In this document: one piece after another, positions 11,873-22,983 of the stretch | How positions within the stretch are numbered: the stretch's first letter is position 1 | Layout: each line of letters begins with the position of its first letter | NCBI GenBank assembly: GCA_024721245.1 | Contig: CM045557.1 | Span: forward strand, 21,785,702-21,849,701 | Source: Mitragyna speciosa | Taxonomy: Eukaryota > Streptophyta > Magnoliopsida > Gentianales > Rubiaceae | Direction of reading: 5' to 3' | Length of the DNA stretch: 64,000 nucleotides | Position numbers and translations under genes: made by a program | The notes under the pieces: generated by a model | Told to the model about the DNA's origin: nothing | The model's database searches: none | Seen by the model: the letters and a program-made list of their open reading frames with translations, nothing else

Positions 11873-14111
11873 ATGCCTCCACTAGAGCGTGTCCAACACT
11901 ATATCCGTATAGCAAGTTTTGATGGCGTATTACATTGCAGATACATTACTGTCGATCATGCACTTGTGACTAGTCTAGTCGAGCACTGACTACCTGAGAC
12001 TTATACTTTTTACTTGCTCGTAGGCGAAGCGACTGTAACTTTGTAGGACGTTGAGATTCTCTGGGTCTACCTGTTGATGGTTTAGCTATCATTACAGATG
12101 ACATGGGACGTCCCATGGAAGAGTGGAGGCTCATGTGTCAAGAGTTGTTGGGCTTTCTTCCTGATGGATTAGACATTTTGGGAGTTCGATTCAAGACGCG
12201 TTGCTTGAATGCTGCACTACAAGTACATTTTTCGGATGATGCATCCGACGATGCTTGTAGACAACGTGCTCGTATATACATTATGATGTTGTTGGGGGGC
12301 CACTTATTCTCGGACAAATCGGGAAATTTGGTGTCTCTACGATTGTTACCAATTCTAAGAGATTTAGAGACTAGTTAGAAAGTATAGTTGGGATTCTTAC
12401 GGTACTAGCTACACTATATCGCAGTATAGTGTGATGCCACATTACCTGCGCACATGAGAGATTTCTGGTCCATTAGGTACTGCTTTAGTTATGGACTTGG
12501 AGCTGACTACCTACTATGCGTCCAGATAGACTGGTGCCAATCGACAGATGTCCATGAACCACTATGGATCTTGGTAAGAAAAAACTTATCGTGTCTATCA
12601 GTAGTTGGACTAAATATTTTTTGTAATTTTATTAAAATTTCAATTACTTTTTTCAGGTGGGATGTTGAGTTTGACCTACATAGGGTTTCTTCGGCATAGT
12701 TTACCAGTGTTTCGCGACCAATTGGACAGGTTGCGAATCGGAAAGAGGTGAAATTTGCTTAAAATTTTTACAATATATCTTTAATTTAAATATTTTTCAT
12801 ACTTATAATTGCTTATTCATTATTGTTGCAAGTTCATTCGATAGCCGTATTTCTGACCATGTGCTTACTATGCTACCATATTACTGTACTACTAACGGTA
12901 AAATTTGGCAGTCAGTAGCCTATCTTATTTGTTGGGAGATTGTGGAGGCTCATATTCCTTACAGGGTTTTACGTCAGTTCAGAATAGAGTAGACTACACA
13001 GCGACAAATGCTTATGGATGCATAGTCTCACCTATATACAATTGACTACTGTGGTCATACTTACACCAACTGGCGTTCATTCCACCAAACATACATCAAT
13101 TCATGGATGGAACGTCATGATACAATTGCTCGAGGCACACCAGCTATCGATACTAGAAATCCATCACATGAGTACATCCATTGGTACAGAGAGAGGATAG
13201 TGTTGTACGTTTCCAATCCCAATCACCGTCCTACTCAACCGGAGAGTTACTAGGGTGATGGCTCCAGAACAAATTACGTTGTAAGTGCTTTATAAATATT
13301 TTTTAATTTTGTATTACGTTTAACAAAATATTATTTATTTATAAATATATATATTTTTTTGCAGTTTGGCATGGTGTCCCGCATGCATCATCTATCCATT
13401 GATAACTTGCCTAATACTAATCCTACAATAGCAAATGTGTAGACAATCGTTCGGGACATGACATATGAGACGCTACATGAGTTTGGAAAGTTAGACCGTC
13501 TTTCACATTGCCCTATAGAGTTGCATTTTCCCGGTGCTGATGATCACATTAGTGCTCATCAAGTTCGTAGGGCTGGTTGAAATGTCCCAAGAAGCCAACA
13601 TGGTGGAGGACGTCGTCGTCATGGTTGATCTGGCGAGAAGACTGATTGCAGTGAAGGCCCTTCCCAGCCGAATGGCTATGGTGCTTCTCACTCATACGAT
13701 CACGGTAAAGGCCCTTCTCAGCCGATTGGCTATGGTCTTTCTCAGTCGTATGATCATGATGACGACCCTTACTATCCAACTGGTTATGTCTCATCTCATT
13801 TGTACGATCACAATGAAGGCCCATCACAGCAGCCTACCACAACGTCCCCAATCACCCCGCCTTATTATGTGCAAACTCCAGTTTCGACGACTTTACCATT
13901 CCCAGCATTTGGTGCGTCCTACATTATGCAAGCCTCTACAATAGGTATTTCTACTTCACCTGTGCCTTTTGCAAGCATTACTTCACAGTCTGAGGACATT
14001 ATACACGATCAGCAAGAGCCCCAACATGTATCTAGAGACATACCGCATAGGACACGTAAAATTCGTAAGCCAACTAGATGCGAGACACATGGTACGTTAG
14101 GACCGCATTAG
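11873..14111 (+). pseudogene. Plant mobile domain (PMD, MAIN-like) pseudogene
   Basis: The reading starts at ATG 11873 (MPPLERVQHYIRIASFDGV) and follows the PMD pattern: YITVDHALVTSLVEH, LPETYTFYLLVGEATVTL, a frameshifted GLPVDGLAITTDDMGRPMEE, then an open 91-codon block from 12103 with WRLMCQELLGFLPD and RARIYIMMLLGGHLFSDKSG. Introns with good borders lie near 12573-12656 and 13280-13364. The tail has three degenerate repeats around GPSQPNGYG-SYDH (13640-13830) and ends RTRKIRKPTRCETHGTLGPH. PMD proteins are found in host genes such as MAIN, which acts in meristem and silencing pathways, and in transposons. Stops (after SLVEH and in TVTL-stop-DVEIL), a frameshift and later breaks mark it as dead. 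Confidence 0.75.
13640..13830 (+). repeat. Coding tandem repeat in the PMD tail
   Basis: About three copies of a roughly 60-70 bp unit encode GPSQPNGYGASHSYDH, GPSQPIGYGLSQSYDH and YYPTGYVSSHLYDH, followed by a partial EGPSQQP. The repeat is in the low-complexity C-terminal tail of the PMD relic and probably arose by slippage. Confidence 0.7.
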
Positions 14112-15806
14112 AATCTTTATATATTATTTTTATTTCTTTCAATGCTTATATAATATATTATTAATTATTTGTAATATTTTCATTATGTAGTATTTGCAAT
14201 TCTTTTCACTTTTATATCATTGTATTATACTCACTTATTGTTCTATTCACATTTATCCTAATACACTCCGAATCCTAAGATCTAATAAACCCTAAGCCCT
14301 AATTCTATATTCCTAATTTTATAATTATCTACCAACTTTAAACTCTACAATTATGTATTTAAATTTTAAATTTTAATCCCTAATTAAGGTGTAATTATAT
14401 ACGCTACCCTAAACCCTAAAACCAAAAATTTAGATCGTAAACTCAAAACCAAACAATAAAAAACCCAAATTCTAAATTCCCACCTCAAAAATAAAATATA
14501 AATTATAAATTATAAACCCAATAATAATAACTATAAATCTAATAATAAACCATAAATACCCTAAACCCAAAACTAACAATGTTAGACCACCTTGAACCTA
14601 ATCTAAAAAATAAGGCAAAACTCAAAACCTTAATGCCAAAAGTAAAAACTACACCCAAATCCTAAAATTAACAAAGCAAAAAGCAAAAAGTAAAAAGTAA
14701 AAGTACAGACGGTCAAAATTGGGTTTAGGGTCAAACAAGGCAAAATCGCATATGAAGAATGTGACGTCTGGTGACATCGCATTCTTCAAATGCAATTTTA
14801 CCTTTTGCAGAAATTAAGGCAAAATCGCATCTGAAGTGCAACGCATTCTTCAAATGCGATTTTGCCTAGATTTCAACCCACCCTGCCCGAACGAAATTAC
14901 AAAAAAAAAAAAAAAAAAAATACCTGAAATCACGTTTGATGAGTGCGATGACCACTATCCCAGAAACACGGCCCAAAAATATCCCATTTACAAAATTGAT
15001 CCTCAAATAATCCTAAACTAAGGAATTAGTCATTACCTCTTGTGAAGTACTAACATTCAATTTCGTGTCCCATCAGAACTAATTACGAAACTTGAAATGT
15101 TATTTGCAACATCCTTGATGATAATCCCACTGACATACCATATTACGTGCCCATATTTTCATCTTAAATTTGTGTTTAAACTAGTCAAACAACCTCAATT
15201 CAAGAACAATCCACGTGTAAAAATAATGACAATTCTCCAAATCTTCTGTGCCTCGAACAGTCAAGTAACACCTGTGAACATTCCAGTTGATTCTCGCTTC
15301 AAACGTTCGGTCCATCGACGTTTCCAAATAATTAACTAATTCCAAAATCCAAATGAAACCTCTGTTTCATTCAATACCTCTGACATGTATTTCAAGCAAT
15401 CATACTTCCAATTTCTTTCACCAGATACTTCTTTTAGGCGCAAGTAGCTGGAATGGATGTTGATACTTTGGAAGCATAGCGAGCCTTGGTAATGTTTGAA
15501 ACATTATGAAATTGAGAGCAGGGCATCACCCTGCCATTTGGAGACATGAAGAACAATGGAATACCAAATTAGTATCTAATACTCAAATAAAAACAGTAAA
15601 CGATTGTATATTTTATAACAAACTTACTGCAAAAACTCCTAAACTCCCACCAAAGAAAGAGAAGTTTTCTACAGATTCAACTAACTTGGGCTTGTATTAT
15701 TATATGTCATATGTCATTCAGTATAATAGCTAACTATAACGTCTTTTCCAGCATTTTATGGCATAAAACATCATCTGCTTGTATTGTCATCAGGCCTGTG
15801 TTTCCT
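14112..15806. other. Region between the PMD relic and AOX1
   Basis: 14150-14720 is AT-rich and enriched in AACCCTAA-like words, but these are irregular and interspersed, not a telomere array. 14741-14870 holds a four-fold inverted repeat described separately. An A20-like run lies near 14900-14920. 14930-15800 has no recognisable coding homology. Its 3' part is downstream of the minus-strand AOX1 gene and should contain that gene's 3' untranslated region and polyadenylation signal. Confidence 0.5.
14738..14871. repeat. Paired inverted repeats with a GCAAAATCGCAT core
   Basis: GGCAAAATCGCATATGAAGA and GGCAAAATCGCATCTGAAG alternate with their complements (CGCATTCTTCAAATGCAATT and CGCATTCTTCAAATGCGATT). 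Two hairpins are therefore possible side by side, and also one long cruciform. The unit is GC-richer than its surroundings. No function is known to me. Confidence 0.7.
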
Positions 15807-17561
15807 TTAGTGATAACCAATTGGGGCTGGAGCTTCCCTCAGCTCATGTCCTTGATAATGAATGTCCTGCAATAAGTCCAATTGAAAAATTATGCATCAA
15901 GAAAAGGCCTAACAGTGCTTCGCAGGCAACAAAAAGTGGTGAATATGTTTATAACAGATCATGAAATAAGACAATTCTAAGCGCCCTTACCGATGCAAAG
16001 TGATTAACATCGCGATGATGAGCCTCATCAGCTCTCACAACCATAACAACATCGCGCAAAGTTGAGTTAGGAGGCAGGCGCCAATAGTCAATAGCAATTG
16101 CTGGAGCTGGAACGTTTTCTATGGTGCCTTTGTCCAACTCCTTGAGGAATTCAGTGTAAGAGTGAATTGCCTCCTCTTCCAAGTACCCCACAATACGGTG
16201 AGCCAATTTTGGGGAAATAAGATATGTTAAGAAGTATGCATTGAAGAAAACTCCCTGGACCGCGAATACAAGGGCACGCTCGTACCATTTTGGCTGTGAC
16301 ACCTCCATGAATGTCATGAGATGCATCCTTTCATTTTCAGCCTCTTCCAACAATGCCTTGATCCAGCCTCCACTATGCTCAAATCGTCTCAATGACTTGC
16401 AGTGTAGCAGCATCCCTCCTACCATCCCAGGAACAGCAGCCACAGTTTCCAACATCATTGCACGACATCCATATCTCCTCTGTTCCGAAGTGTAAAACAT
16501 TAGGCCAACTTTAGATTATTGCAGCATGCCTATGTTTTTGCGCCTTGTCTGTCCCCATTTCTTTCATTTAGTTATGTTTTGGTAATAAACTATCGACAAG
16601 GAATCAATTTCATCAACAATTTACTAGGAGCAGTACCATTTGAAATCTGAATAACGTGCCAGATTAACTTGGCACCAATTCAGAATTCTGTTTCTTAAAA
16701 ATTCCAATTTCCCAACAATCCCCTATACAACCCCAAACTGGGATCATATTAGCACAAAAAATCTTGTGGGATTCTTCATTTTTGTCTATTTTGAGCAAAT
16801 ATATAATAGCTGAAAAAATACTAGTACTTTGTTCTAAATCTGTTTTAATTTAACTGGGAACAGACAATCAATTACTTGAAATAGTTGGAGCAAAACAAGA
16901 AATTAAGTTTAAAAAAAAAATGGAAAAGTTCAAGAAAAGGTACCTGAAAGAATAGATCTGTAGGCCATCTAAGAGCCTTGACGGTCCAAAATGCCATCTT
17001 GTCCAAGAATGTCACCGGCACATGTTTTTTCTCCAGGTCTATCGTCAGGTCTGCTTTGTAAGTCTCCCATGGCTTCATAAAAATTATTCATCAATCAAAA
17101 ATTAAAATAAATCCAATAATAATCCCCAGAAAATCAATAAATAGCATTGTCCTTTTTTCAAAAAAAAAAAAAATACACACCCGAAAGCAGTTCCATTTCC
17201 ATTCAGAACCATCATCTTTTGTAACTTTAGGTGCGTCAACACCCCAGTAACTCACAATTTGGGCAGCACCGGTTGCACCGCCAGCTACACCACTTTTCAC
17301 CTCCTTATCCTCCTCTTCCTTCTTCTCACCTAAAGTCAACGTGCTTGCGTTACGCAAACCCGTTGTTTGGAACCTGAACCATGACACCATTGCCTTCTCC
17401 GATGGCTTAATAGGATTGCCATGCAAGAAAGTTGTGGTTTCACTCGCAAGAACTTTTCCTAAACTGGTGTCGTGCGGACCAATAGATGCACTAGAGAAGT
17501 AACGTGGTCCCATGCGGCCCATCAGGGACCGGGCAACCCTTGTCGTACCACGGCTAATCAT
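15807..17561 (-). CDS. AOX1: Mitochondrial alternative oxidase, AOX1 type
   Basis: Ubiquinol oxidase of the inner mitochondrial membrane. It passes electrons from ubiquinol to oxygen without pumping protons. Exons: 17181-17561, 16944-17072, 15991-16479 and 15807-15866, all with GT-AG borders and sizes 381, 129, 489 and 60 bp. The 129/489/57 pattern is the classic plant AOX layout. The protein has 352 residues. Residues 1-25 (MISRGTTRVARSLM then RYFSSAS) look like a mitochondrial presequence. Di-iron ligands are present: E181 (MMLETV), E220 and H223 (ENERMH), E271 (LEEEAIHS), E322 and H325 (ADEAHH). Both regulatory cysteines are present: C125 (KWNCFRPWETY) and C175 (RRYGCRAMM), so redox and 2-oxo-acid control is expected. 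The C-terminus is DIHYQGHELREAPAPIGYH. The start was chosen at 17561 because an upstream in-frame methionine at 17696 lies in a non-conserved leader. It appears fully intact. Confidence 0.97.
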
Positions 17562-18018
17562 CTTCTTCTCTAGCAAGATTGATTCTAGAAAACCAACAGA
17601 ACAAGTAGAACAGTTTCTGCAGTTTTTAAGGTTTACAAGATTTTTGGAAAGGAACTTCGCAAGTGCACAATTATTTTGTTTTGGTTGTGCTGTCACGCGT
17701 GATGAATGGGGGGTTTTAAGGAGGATGGATTTTAAAAGTATGTTGACGTGCGTGCATTAGTCGGTATGGTAATCAGTAAGGCGGTTGAATTTATTTTGTT
17801 TCTAATTCTGGGTCGTTGTTTTCTCTTTTTTTTTTTTTTGTCAATTTATGATAAATGACCAAAGAGTGGTCCTCCATACCATCTGGAGAATTGCCAAATG
17901 ACTAAAGTGTCTTCAAGATTTTGTGGATTTACATGTCACTGTAAATATGGTTTGCAAAAAGACAAAATGACTAGCGTTCTCACAATTCCCCATGAACAAA
18001 ACATCAAACAAGATATCT
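17562..18018 (-). promoter_or_regulatory. AOX1 leader and promoter region
   Basis: The sequence upstream of the AOX1 start up to the MITE at 18021 is about 460 bp, so any further promoter lies beyond an inserted element. On the minus strand it contains CACGCGTGACA (a CGCG-type core) and GCACGTCAAC (an ACGTCA/TGACG core that bZIP factors can use). I saw no clear TATA box and no match to the mitochondrial dysfunction motif CTTGNNNNNCAMG. Listing these cores is pattern matching only. Confidence 0.4.
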
Positions 18019-18020
18019 GT

Positions 18021-19116
18021 CGGTCCGTTTGATTAGAAGTAAAATATTTTTCTAAGAAAATTATTTTTATAAGAAAACATTTTATATGAAAAATGTCATT
18101 TTTGAAAAAAGGTGAGCTTTGTATTAGCAAAAGGTTGGATATAAAATATTTTTTTTAAAAAATTGTTTTTCTAAGAAAACACTTTATATGAAAATTGTCG
18201 TTTTTTGGGAAAAGATGAGCTTTGTATTAACAAAAGAAAAATAATTATATACTTAAGTGCATTGTTCCCTTTTTGTCCTTATCAACTATCCTGATCAAAT
18301 CTAAAGGTACATTGTTTCCTTTTTATCCTTATCAACTATCCTGATCAAATCTAAAGGGAAATTACCATCAAAAGATATTCTTCTACTATTTTCTAGAAAG
18401 CCAGCCAAGTAGTCTACTGCTTGGTTTCTTTCTCTAAAGACAAAGTTTACATCAGTTTGGTCAAAAAGATGAAAGGAGAGATTGAATTTCTCGAAGCATA
18501 AAACAAGCTTTCCACGGATCGGTAAATTCCTTTAGGAATACTGATTGCAATTTTGGAATCTGCTCTCACTTGAATGCATTTGAAACCATGGTTGCTTGCT
18601 GCACAACCCCCAAAAAAAGAAAATGTCATTTTCTGTATAATTTTTTGGTGTTTGGATGGTGGTGTGAAAATCTTTTAAAAAATAAATTTTTTTGATATTT
18701 TTTATTGTTAATATGAGTTAAATAAACTAATAATAATTGTGATAAATATTTGACAAGTAAATAGAGTTAACGAAAGATTTTTTTTGTTTATAATTAATCT
18801 TCAAAGTCATATAATATACATAAGTATAATCATATTATTGTACAGCCAAGATCATGAAAAAATATTAGTTGATAAGAATTAAAAACAAAAATTAGTTTGG
18901 TAATTGAAGTTATAAAAGTAGGTACTTAAGTTTAATGTCACTGTTGAACTCTAAGGAAAATAACTTACATTTATTGAGTATGTAAGTTATTTTCAACCAA
19001 AGAAAAGAAAATTAAAAAATATTTTACGCAGGAAAATATTTTCTGCGGTTTGGCATTAAGAAAAATTTTGAAAATATTTTTCAAGAAAATTTTTTCCAAC
19101 CAAAACAAACAGACCG
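18021..19116 (-). mobile_element. Second Tourist-like MITE, enlarged by internal sequence
   Basis: The right half (about 18640-19116) is the reverse complement of the MITE at 8414-8986, with shared blocks such as the AATATGAGTTAAATA and GATAAGAATTAAAAACAAAA regions. The ends are GGTCCGTTTGATTAG and, on the complement, GGTCTGTTTGTTTTGG. The interior at about 18120-18630 is extra. It contains an 80-90 bp direct duplication (AAGAAAAC-TTTATATGAAAA twice near 18075 and 18177) and a second near-perfect pair (CTTATCAACTATCCTGATCA near 18280 and 18334). The flanking trinucleotides do not match cleanly, so borders are approximate. Confidence 0.65.
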
Positions 19117-19955
19117 TAAATGAAACAACTTTGACTTTGGACTGTAATGTAAAAACAATCTGTCTTCTGAAAAAATAATAATATAAAAAAAAAAAAACAT
19201 GAACATAGAAACTTTGTCAAACTTTTGGTGACGAGTGCAATTTGTACTATTTTAATAGAAATAATACTTACACACCCATTCACACTATTCATTAGTACAA
19301 AATTTTCACTTGAATGCGGTGAGAGAAACAGAAGAGAATGTGTGATTATTTTTTTTTTTATTTTAATTTGAACCATATGAGAGTACATGCCCAACAATAT
19401 TACCTGGTTGAAATGAATGGAGAAAGATCGAAGAAAAAGAAAAACTAAACGACAAAAAACATTAAAGAAAAGGAAAAACTAAACAACAAAAAGCAGGCAA
19501 TCTGCATTGAAAACAAATTTTCAAGAATTAACAAGCATATTGATTTGACATGATTAACACAAATTCAGCAAAAAGAAAAAATTAAATCAATATCATGTAC
19601 TTTTGAATGCATTTGGAATAAAGAAAGAAAAATTATTATATAAACACCACTAGAATCGTCATAAAATTATTGGCTCTCCACTTTTGATTGTTTACACTCT
19701 ATTTACTTCATTTTATGTGATATAAATTAAGTACTACCAAAAAAAAAATATAGTTTTTGCAATAAAAGGTTTAGCCTCAACATTAAGACCCTATAACTTT
19801 CGCTTCCTAGCTGATACTTATCAATATTATCTTAGTACACAAGAATTGCAATAAAACTTTGACCACTAATGGGCATTGACCAACATAGTCAAAGAAGCTA
19901 AGCCGGGCCATATTGGGGATTAAAAATGCCGAATTCTAGAAAGGCCAGATCCATG
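19117..19955. other. AT-rich spacer without a recognised gene
   Basis: No supportable coding region. It contains oligo(A)/(T) runs and a short repeated phrase (AAAGAAAAAGAAAAACTAAAC-ACAAAAA near 19430 and 19470). The last seven bases are the ATCCATG that flanks the foldback MITE. Confidence 0.45.
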
Positions 19956-20127
19956 GGAAAAGTATACAATACATCACTTGCATTGTCATGTGGTGTACTA
20001 AAATCAATAATTTATCGTCATGTGGCAATAGTGAGTCATACCTTGTATTATTTGACGATGTGTGATTGATTTTAATGCACCACGTGACACTTCATGTAAC
20101 GCATGTGGTGTACGCAATACTCACTCG
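19956..20127. mobile_element. 172-bp foldback MITE, copy 1
   Basis: It starts GGAAAAGTATACAATACA and ends GCAATACTCACTCG. Inside, two arms (AATCAATAATTTATCG and the region around TATTTGACGATGTGTGATTG) pair to form a long hairpin. ATCCATG lies directly outside both ends (19949-19955 and 20128-20134). A second copy of exactly the same length is at 37638-37809, where the two flanks are nearly identical 9-mers. Non-coding. Confidence 0.82.
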
Positions 20128-20663
20128 ATCCATGTGGTGTTTTTTTTTTTTTGAATTTATTCGACACAAGGTCTACTGGGGAAAGGGGGAAGGGAACCTA
20201 AACCAATTTCATGTGGTCTTAATTCAAGCACGAGAATGCCGCCGTTGAAAATTTTCTTGCGGAACAAGTGATGAAAGGTTGCGTGAGCTCCAAGAGTTCT
20301 TCCTGTGATGTGATCAAACTGTCCTGGCCAATTTACTTTTAAGTAATTAAGAAAGTCCGAATTGTATTAACCAAAAATGACGGCTGAAAATGAACCACGT
20401 CATCCGGTTTGACGGTGTAGAAAGCTTACTTATTCTTCTCTCATTTTCTTCATTGCTTGCGTGTGATTAATTATGATAACGTTCTCGTGCTGCCAGTAAG
20501 ACAGGAAAATTCCCTTCACCTTTCCATAGAATTTGTATCACCCTTCCATAGAATTTGTTTAGCATTTGTTATGATCATGTTTTTCAAATTAAAAGTCGAC
20601 ACTAATTAGGTTTCTGAGATTATAATTATATAACGCAGGAAGAGCAACGTATTCAACCAACCG
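20128..20663. other. Spacer, no recognised gene
   Basis: Low-copy-looking sequence of ordinary composition with no coding homology that I can recognise. A poly(T) run of about 14 lies at 20139-20152. A direct repeat (CCCTTCACCTTTCCATAGAATTTGTATCACCCTTCCATAGAATTTGT) sits near 20513-20560 as two imperfect tandem units. Confidence 0.4.
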
Positions 20664-20680
20664 TGGCATTGATTTAGAAT

Positions 20681-20912
20681 TTTTTTTTTTAATAGTCAAC
20701 AGTATTCTATTATAATATTAACCTACTCTAAGGGGACATGCCCAACTGAGTTTGGAGAAATCGATAGGAATTGAATCACTATCGGACAAAACGAATGCAT
20801 TATGAACCCATTTAAATTTTTTATGGGAGACAAAATTTGAACTCCTTATCTCCCACCCCACTTAATCTTTAAAAGTTTTGTAGTGGCTAACCCAACTAAG
20901 TTGGATTGGTTA
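20681..20912 (-). mobile_element. SINE with perfect 17-bp target-site duplication
   Basis: The minus-strand reading begins AACCAATCCAACTTAGTTGG, continues with TTAGCCACTACAAAAC (a box A-like region) and GGAGTTCAAATTTTG (box B-like, compare GGTTCGANTCC), and ends in an A tract (the T10 at 20681-20690 on the plus strand). TGGCATTGATTTAGAAT occurs perfectly on both sides (20664-20680 and 20913-20929). A tRNA-like promoter, short length, A tail and a long direct repeat together identify a SINE, mobilised by a LINE machinery. The perfect duplication suggests a fairly recent insertion. Confidence 0.9.
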
Positions 20913-21086
20913 TGGCATTGATTTAGAATCCAGTTAGCAATATTTAGTTTATAGTGTACGATAATTAGATGTAATGCGTTGATCAAGGGTCCTTGTTTTA
21001 CGTAAAACTACCATTCTATTTTTGCCCACTTTATTTTCGCTTTCCATATCTTGCTTTCCCTTCCTTTGAAAATGAAAAAAATATAA

Positions 21087-21895
21087 GGGTTAATAACACT
21101 TTGCCCCCTAAAGGTATAGGGGAGTCACACTTTGCCCCCCAATCTTTAAATATATACATTTTGCCCCCCAATCAATTAGGTGAGAAAAAATTTGGTTAAA
21201 ATAAATAGTCAAATGACACAAATACCCTTAACTTGGCAAAGAGGAAAATTTTTGGAAAAAAAACTGAGGCGTCACAATATTTATAAAAATATTTATAAAA
21301 AACTTTCAAATAAAGTAAACTACTGAATTTCAAATGAATTACATATGAAAAATAGTTAATAAGAAATGTGACAATGATATCATAAAAGATTATACTTCTT
21401 GTACTATTTGAGAGAACCTTTACTAATTTTTTACCAAATAAAAATTGCATTGTTATGAATGCAAAGTTAAAATTGAGATTTTTTTTGTAAATTAAGAATT
21501 TTCCTTAAATCAGGAAAAAAATCAAAAGTTTTAATTTTAGCTTTGCATTCATAACAATGTAATTTTTATTTAATAAAAAAATTAGTAGAGAACCTCTTTA
21601 ATAGTACAAAAAGTATAATTTTTTATGATATCATAGTCACATTTTTTGTTAGCTATTTTTTATATCATCTAAAATTCAATAGTTTATTTTATTTGGAAGT
21701 TTGTAGAAATATTTTTAAAAAATATTATAATGGCTAAGTTTTTTTTCCTGAAAATTTTATTTCTACCAAGTCAAGGGTATTTGTGTCATTTGACTTTTAT
21801 TTTAACCAAATTTTCTCTCATCTAATTAATTGGGGTGGGGGAGGGGGAGAGAATGTATATATTTAAAAGTTAAGGGGGCAAAGTGTTATTAACCC
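21087..21895. mobile_element. Mutator-like foldback element with 9-bp target duplication
   Basis: The two halves are long inverted repeats of roughly 350-400 bp. Ends are GGGTTAATAACACTTTGCCC and its complement. AAAATATAA flanks both sides perfectly (21078-21086 and 21896-21904). Long terminal inverted repeats plus a 9-bp duplication point to a non-autonomous Mutator-like element. The arms meet near 21490 with little unique sequence between. There is no transposase reading. Confidence 0.9.
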
Positions 21896-21904
21896 AAAAT
21901 ATAA

Positions 21905-22974
21905 TAATGATGTGTGCCACTGTGTGTATCTACGCGCGCATACACATAAATAAAGTTGTACATTTTTCCTGCCCATGTCGGTAAACAGACCTGACCGTCT
22001 CTGCAATAGGTAAAAGCTTCTCTTTCTTCTTGTGTGGTTGGAATTATTTACAATAGTATATCAGCTGGAACGGTAAATGCCTCACTTTCTTCTGACGTGA
22101 TCGGAATTATTTCCCCTAATATATAGGCTACAATTGAAAAGATCTAATAGAGAAAATTTCTAGTTATTAGGGGTGTGTTTGTTTGTTTGTGTTTTTAAAA
22201 TTATATTTTTTAAAAATTTTAAGTACATTTTTTAATTAATTTTTATCTTACAAATATATTTTTCGAAAAGAATTTTTAAAGTTATTACAGTATTATTTCC
22301 TAAAAATCACTCCAAAAAACAATCATCTAGACGAAGCCTAGGGATCTAGACCTAAGTAGCTACCCATTCTATTATTTTTTTTCTCATTACCTCTTGTGAA
22401 AATATTATCCGAAATGATTTTTGCACTTTTTAATGTGTAGACTCTCCTCTTTATTTTCTTATTATGTGAAAAGTTTAAACAAATATTATTTTTTATAAAT
22501 GAAAAATTAAATCATTATTTTAGGTGTTTTAGATGAAATATAAACTTAAGATTTAATAATTCATAGGTATTTTAGTATTTTAATACAATAAAAAATAAAG
22601 AAAAGAGTGCATGCATAAAAAAGTGGGACGTATAAATTGTTTCTCGATATACATATAAACATTTTATTCAAGACAACGTTCGCAAGGTCTTCTTTGGTGC
22701 TTTTCTGAACTTTGACAAAGTCTTTTTAGTTTCTATTTAGTTTCCTTTTCTCAATTGTTTTTAATTTTATATGTAATTTAACAGCTATTTATTATTTATT
22801 TCATTGACTATCTCAATTATTAACGTATGTTATGGTTATGCAGTTCATTTTTTAAAAAACTCTTATTTTATCTTTATTAATTGCTATTGAATTATTGTTG
22901 TAGAAAATGGAATTTTAGTATAATTATATTTCCATTTGTTTATAAAATAATTTAAATGGCATATTTTATCATTT
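21905..22974. other. AT-rich spacer with a probable short MITE
   Basis: No gene seen. Near 22172-22340 a sequence begins GGGTGTGTTTGTTTG and ends in the complement of GGCTTCGTCTAGATGATTG, which resembles the ends of the palindromic MITE at 752-1368. TAG occurs on both sides. The call is tentative. The remainder is very AT-rich. Confidence 0.4.
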
Positions 22975-22983
22975 TATTAAATA

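Noticed and set aside
14260..14600. AACCCTAA-like words suggesting an interstitial telomere
   Set aside because: The words are scattered and irregular, with no run of consecutive TTTAGGG units.
15949..15990. Extension of AOX exon 3 into VRALRIVLFHDLL
   Set aside because: This is intron sequence. The GT at 15990-15989 and the exon 4 match (DIHYQGHELREAP) show the true splice.
17562..17696. Upstream in-frame methionine for AOX1
   Set aside because: The 45 extra residues are cysteine-rich and unlike AOX N-termini, whereas MISRGTTRVARS fits a mitochondrial presequence.
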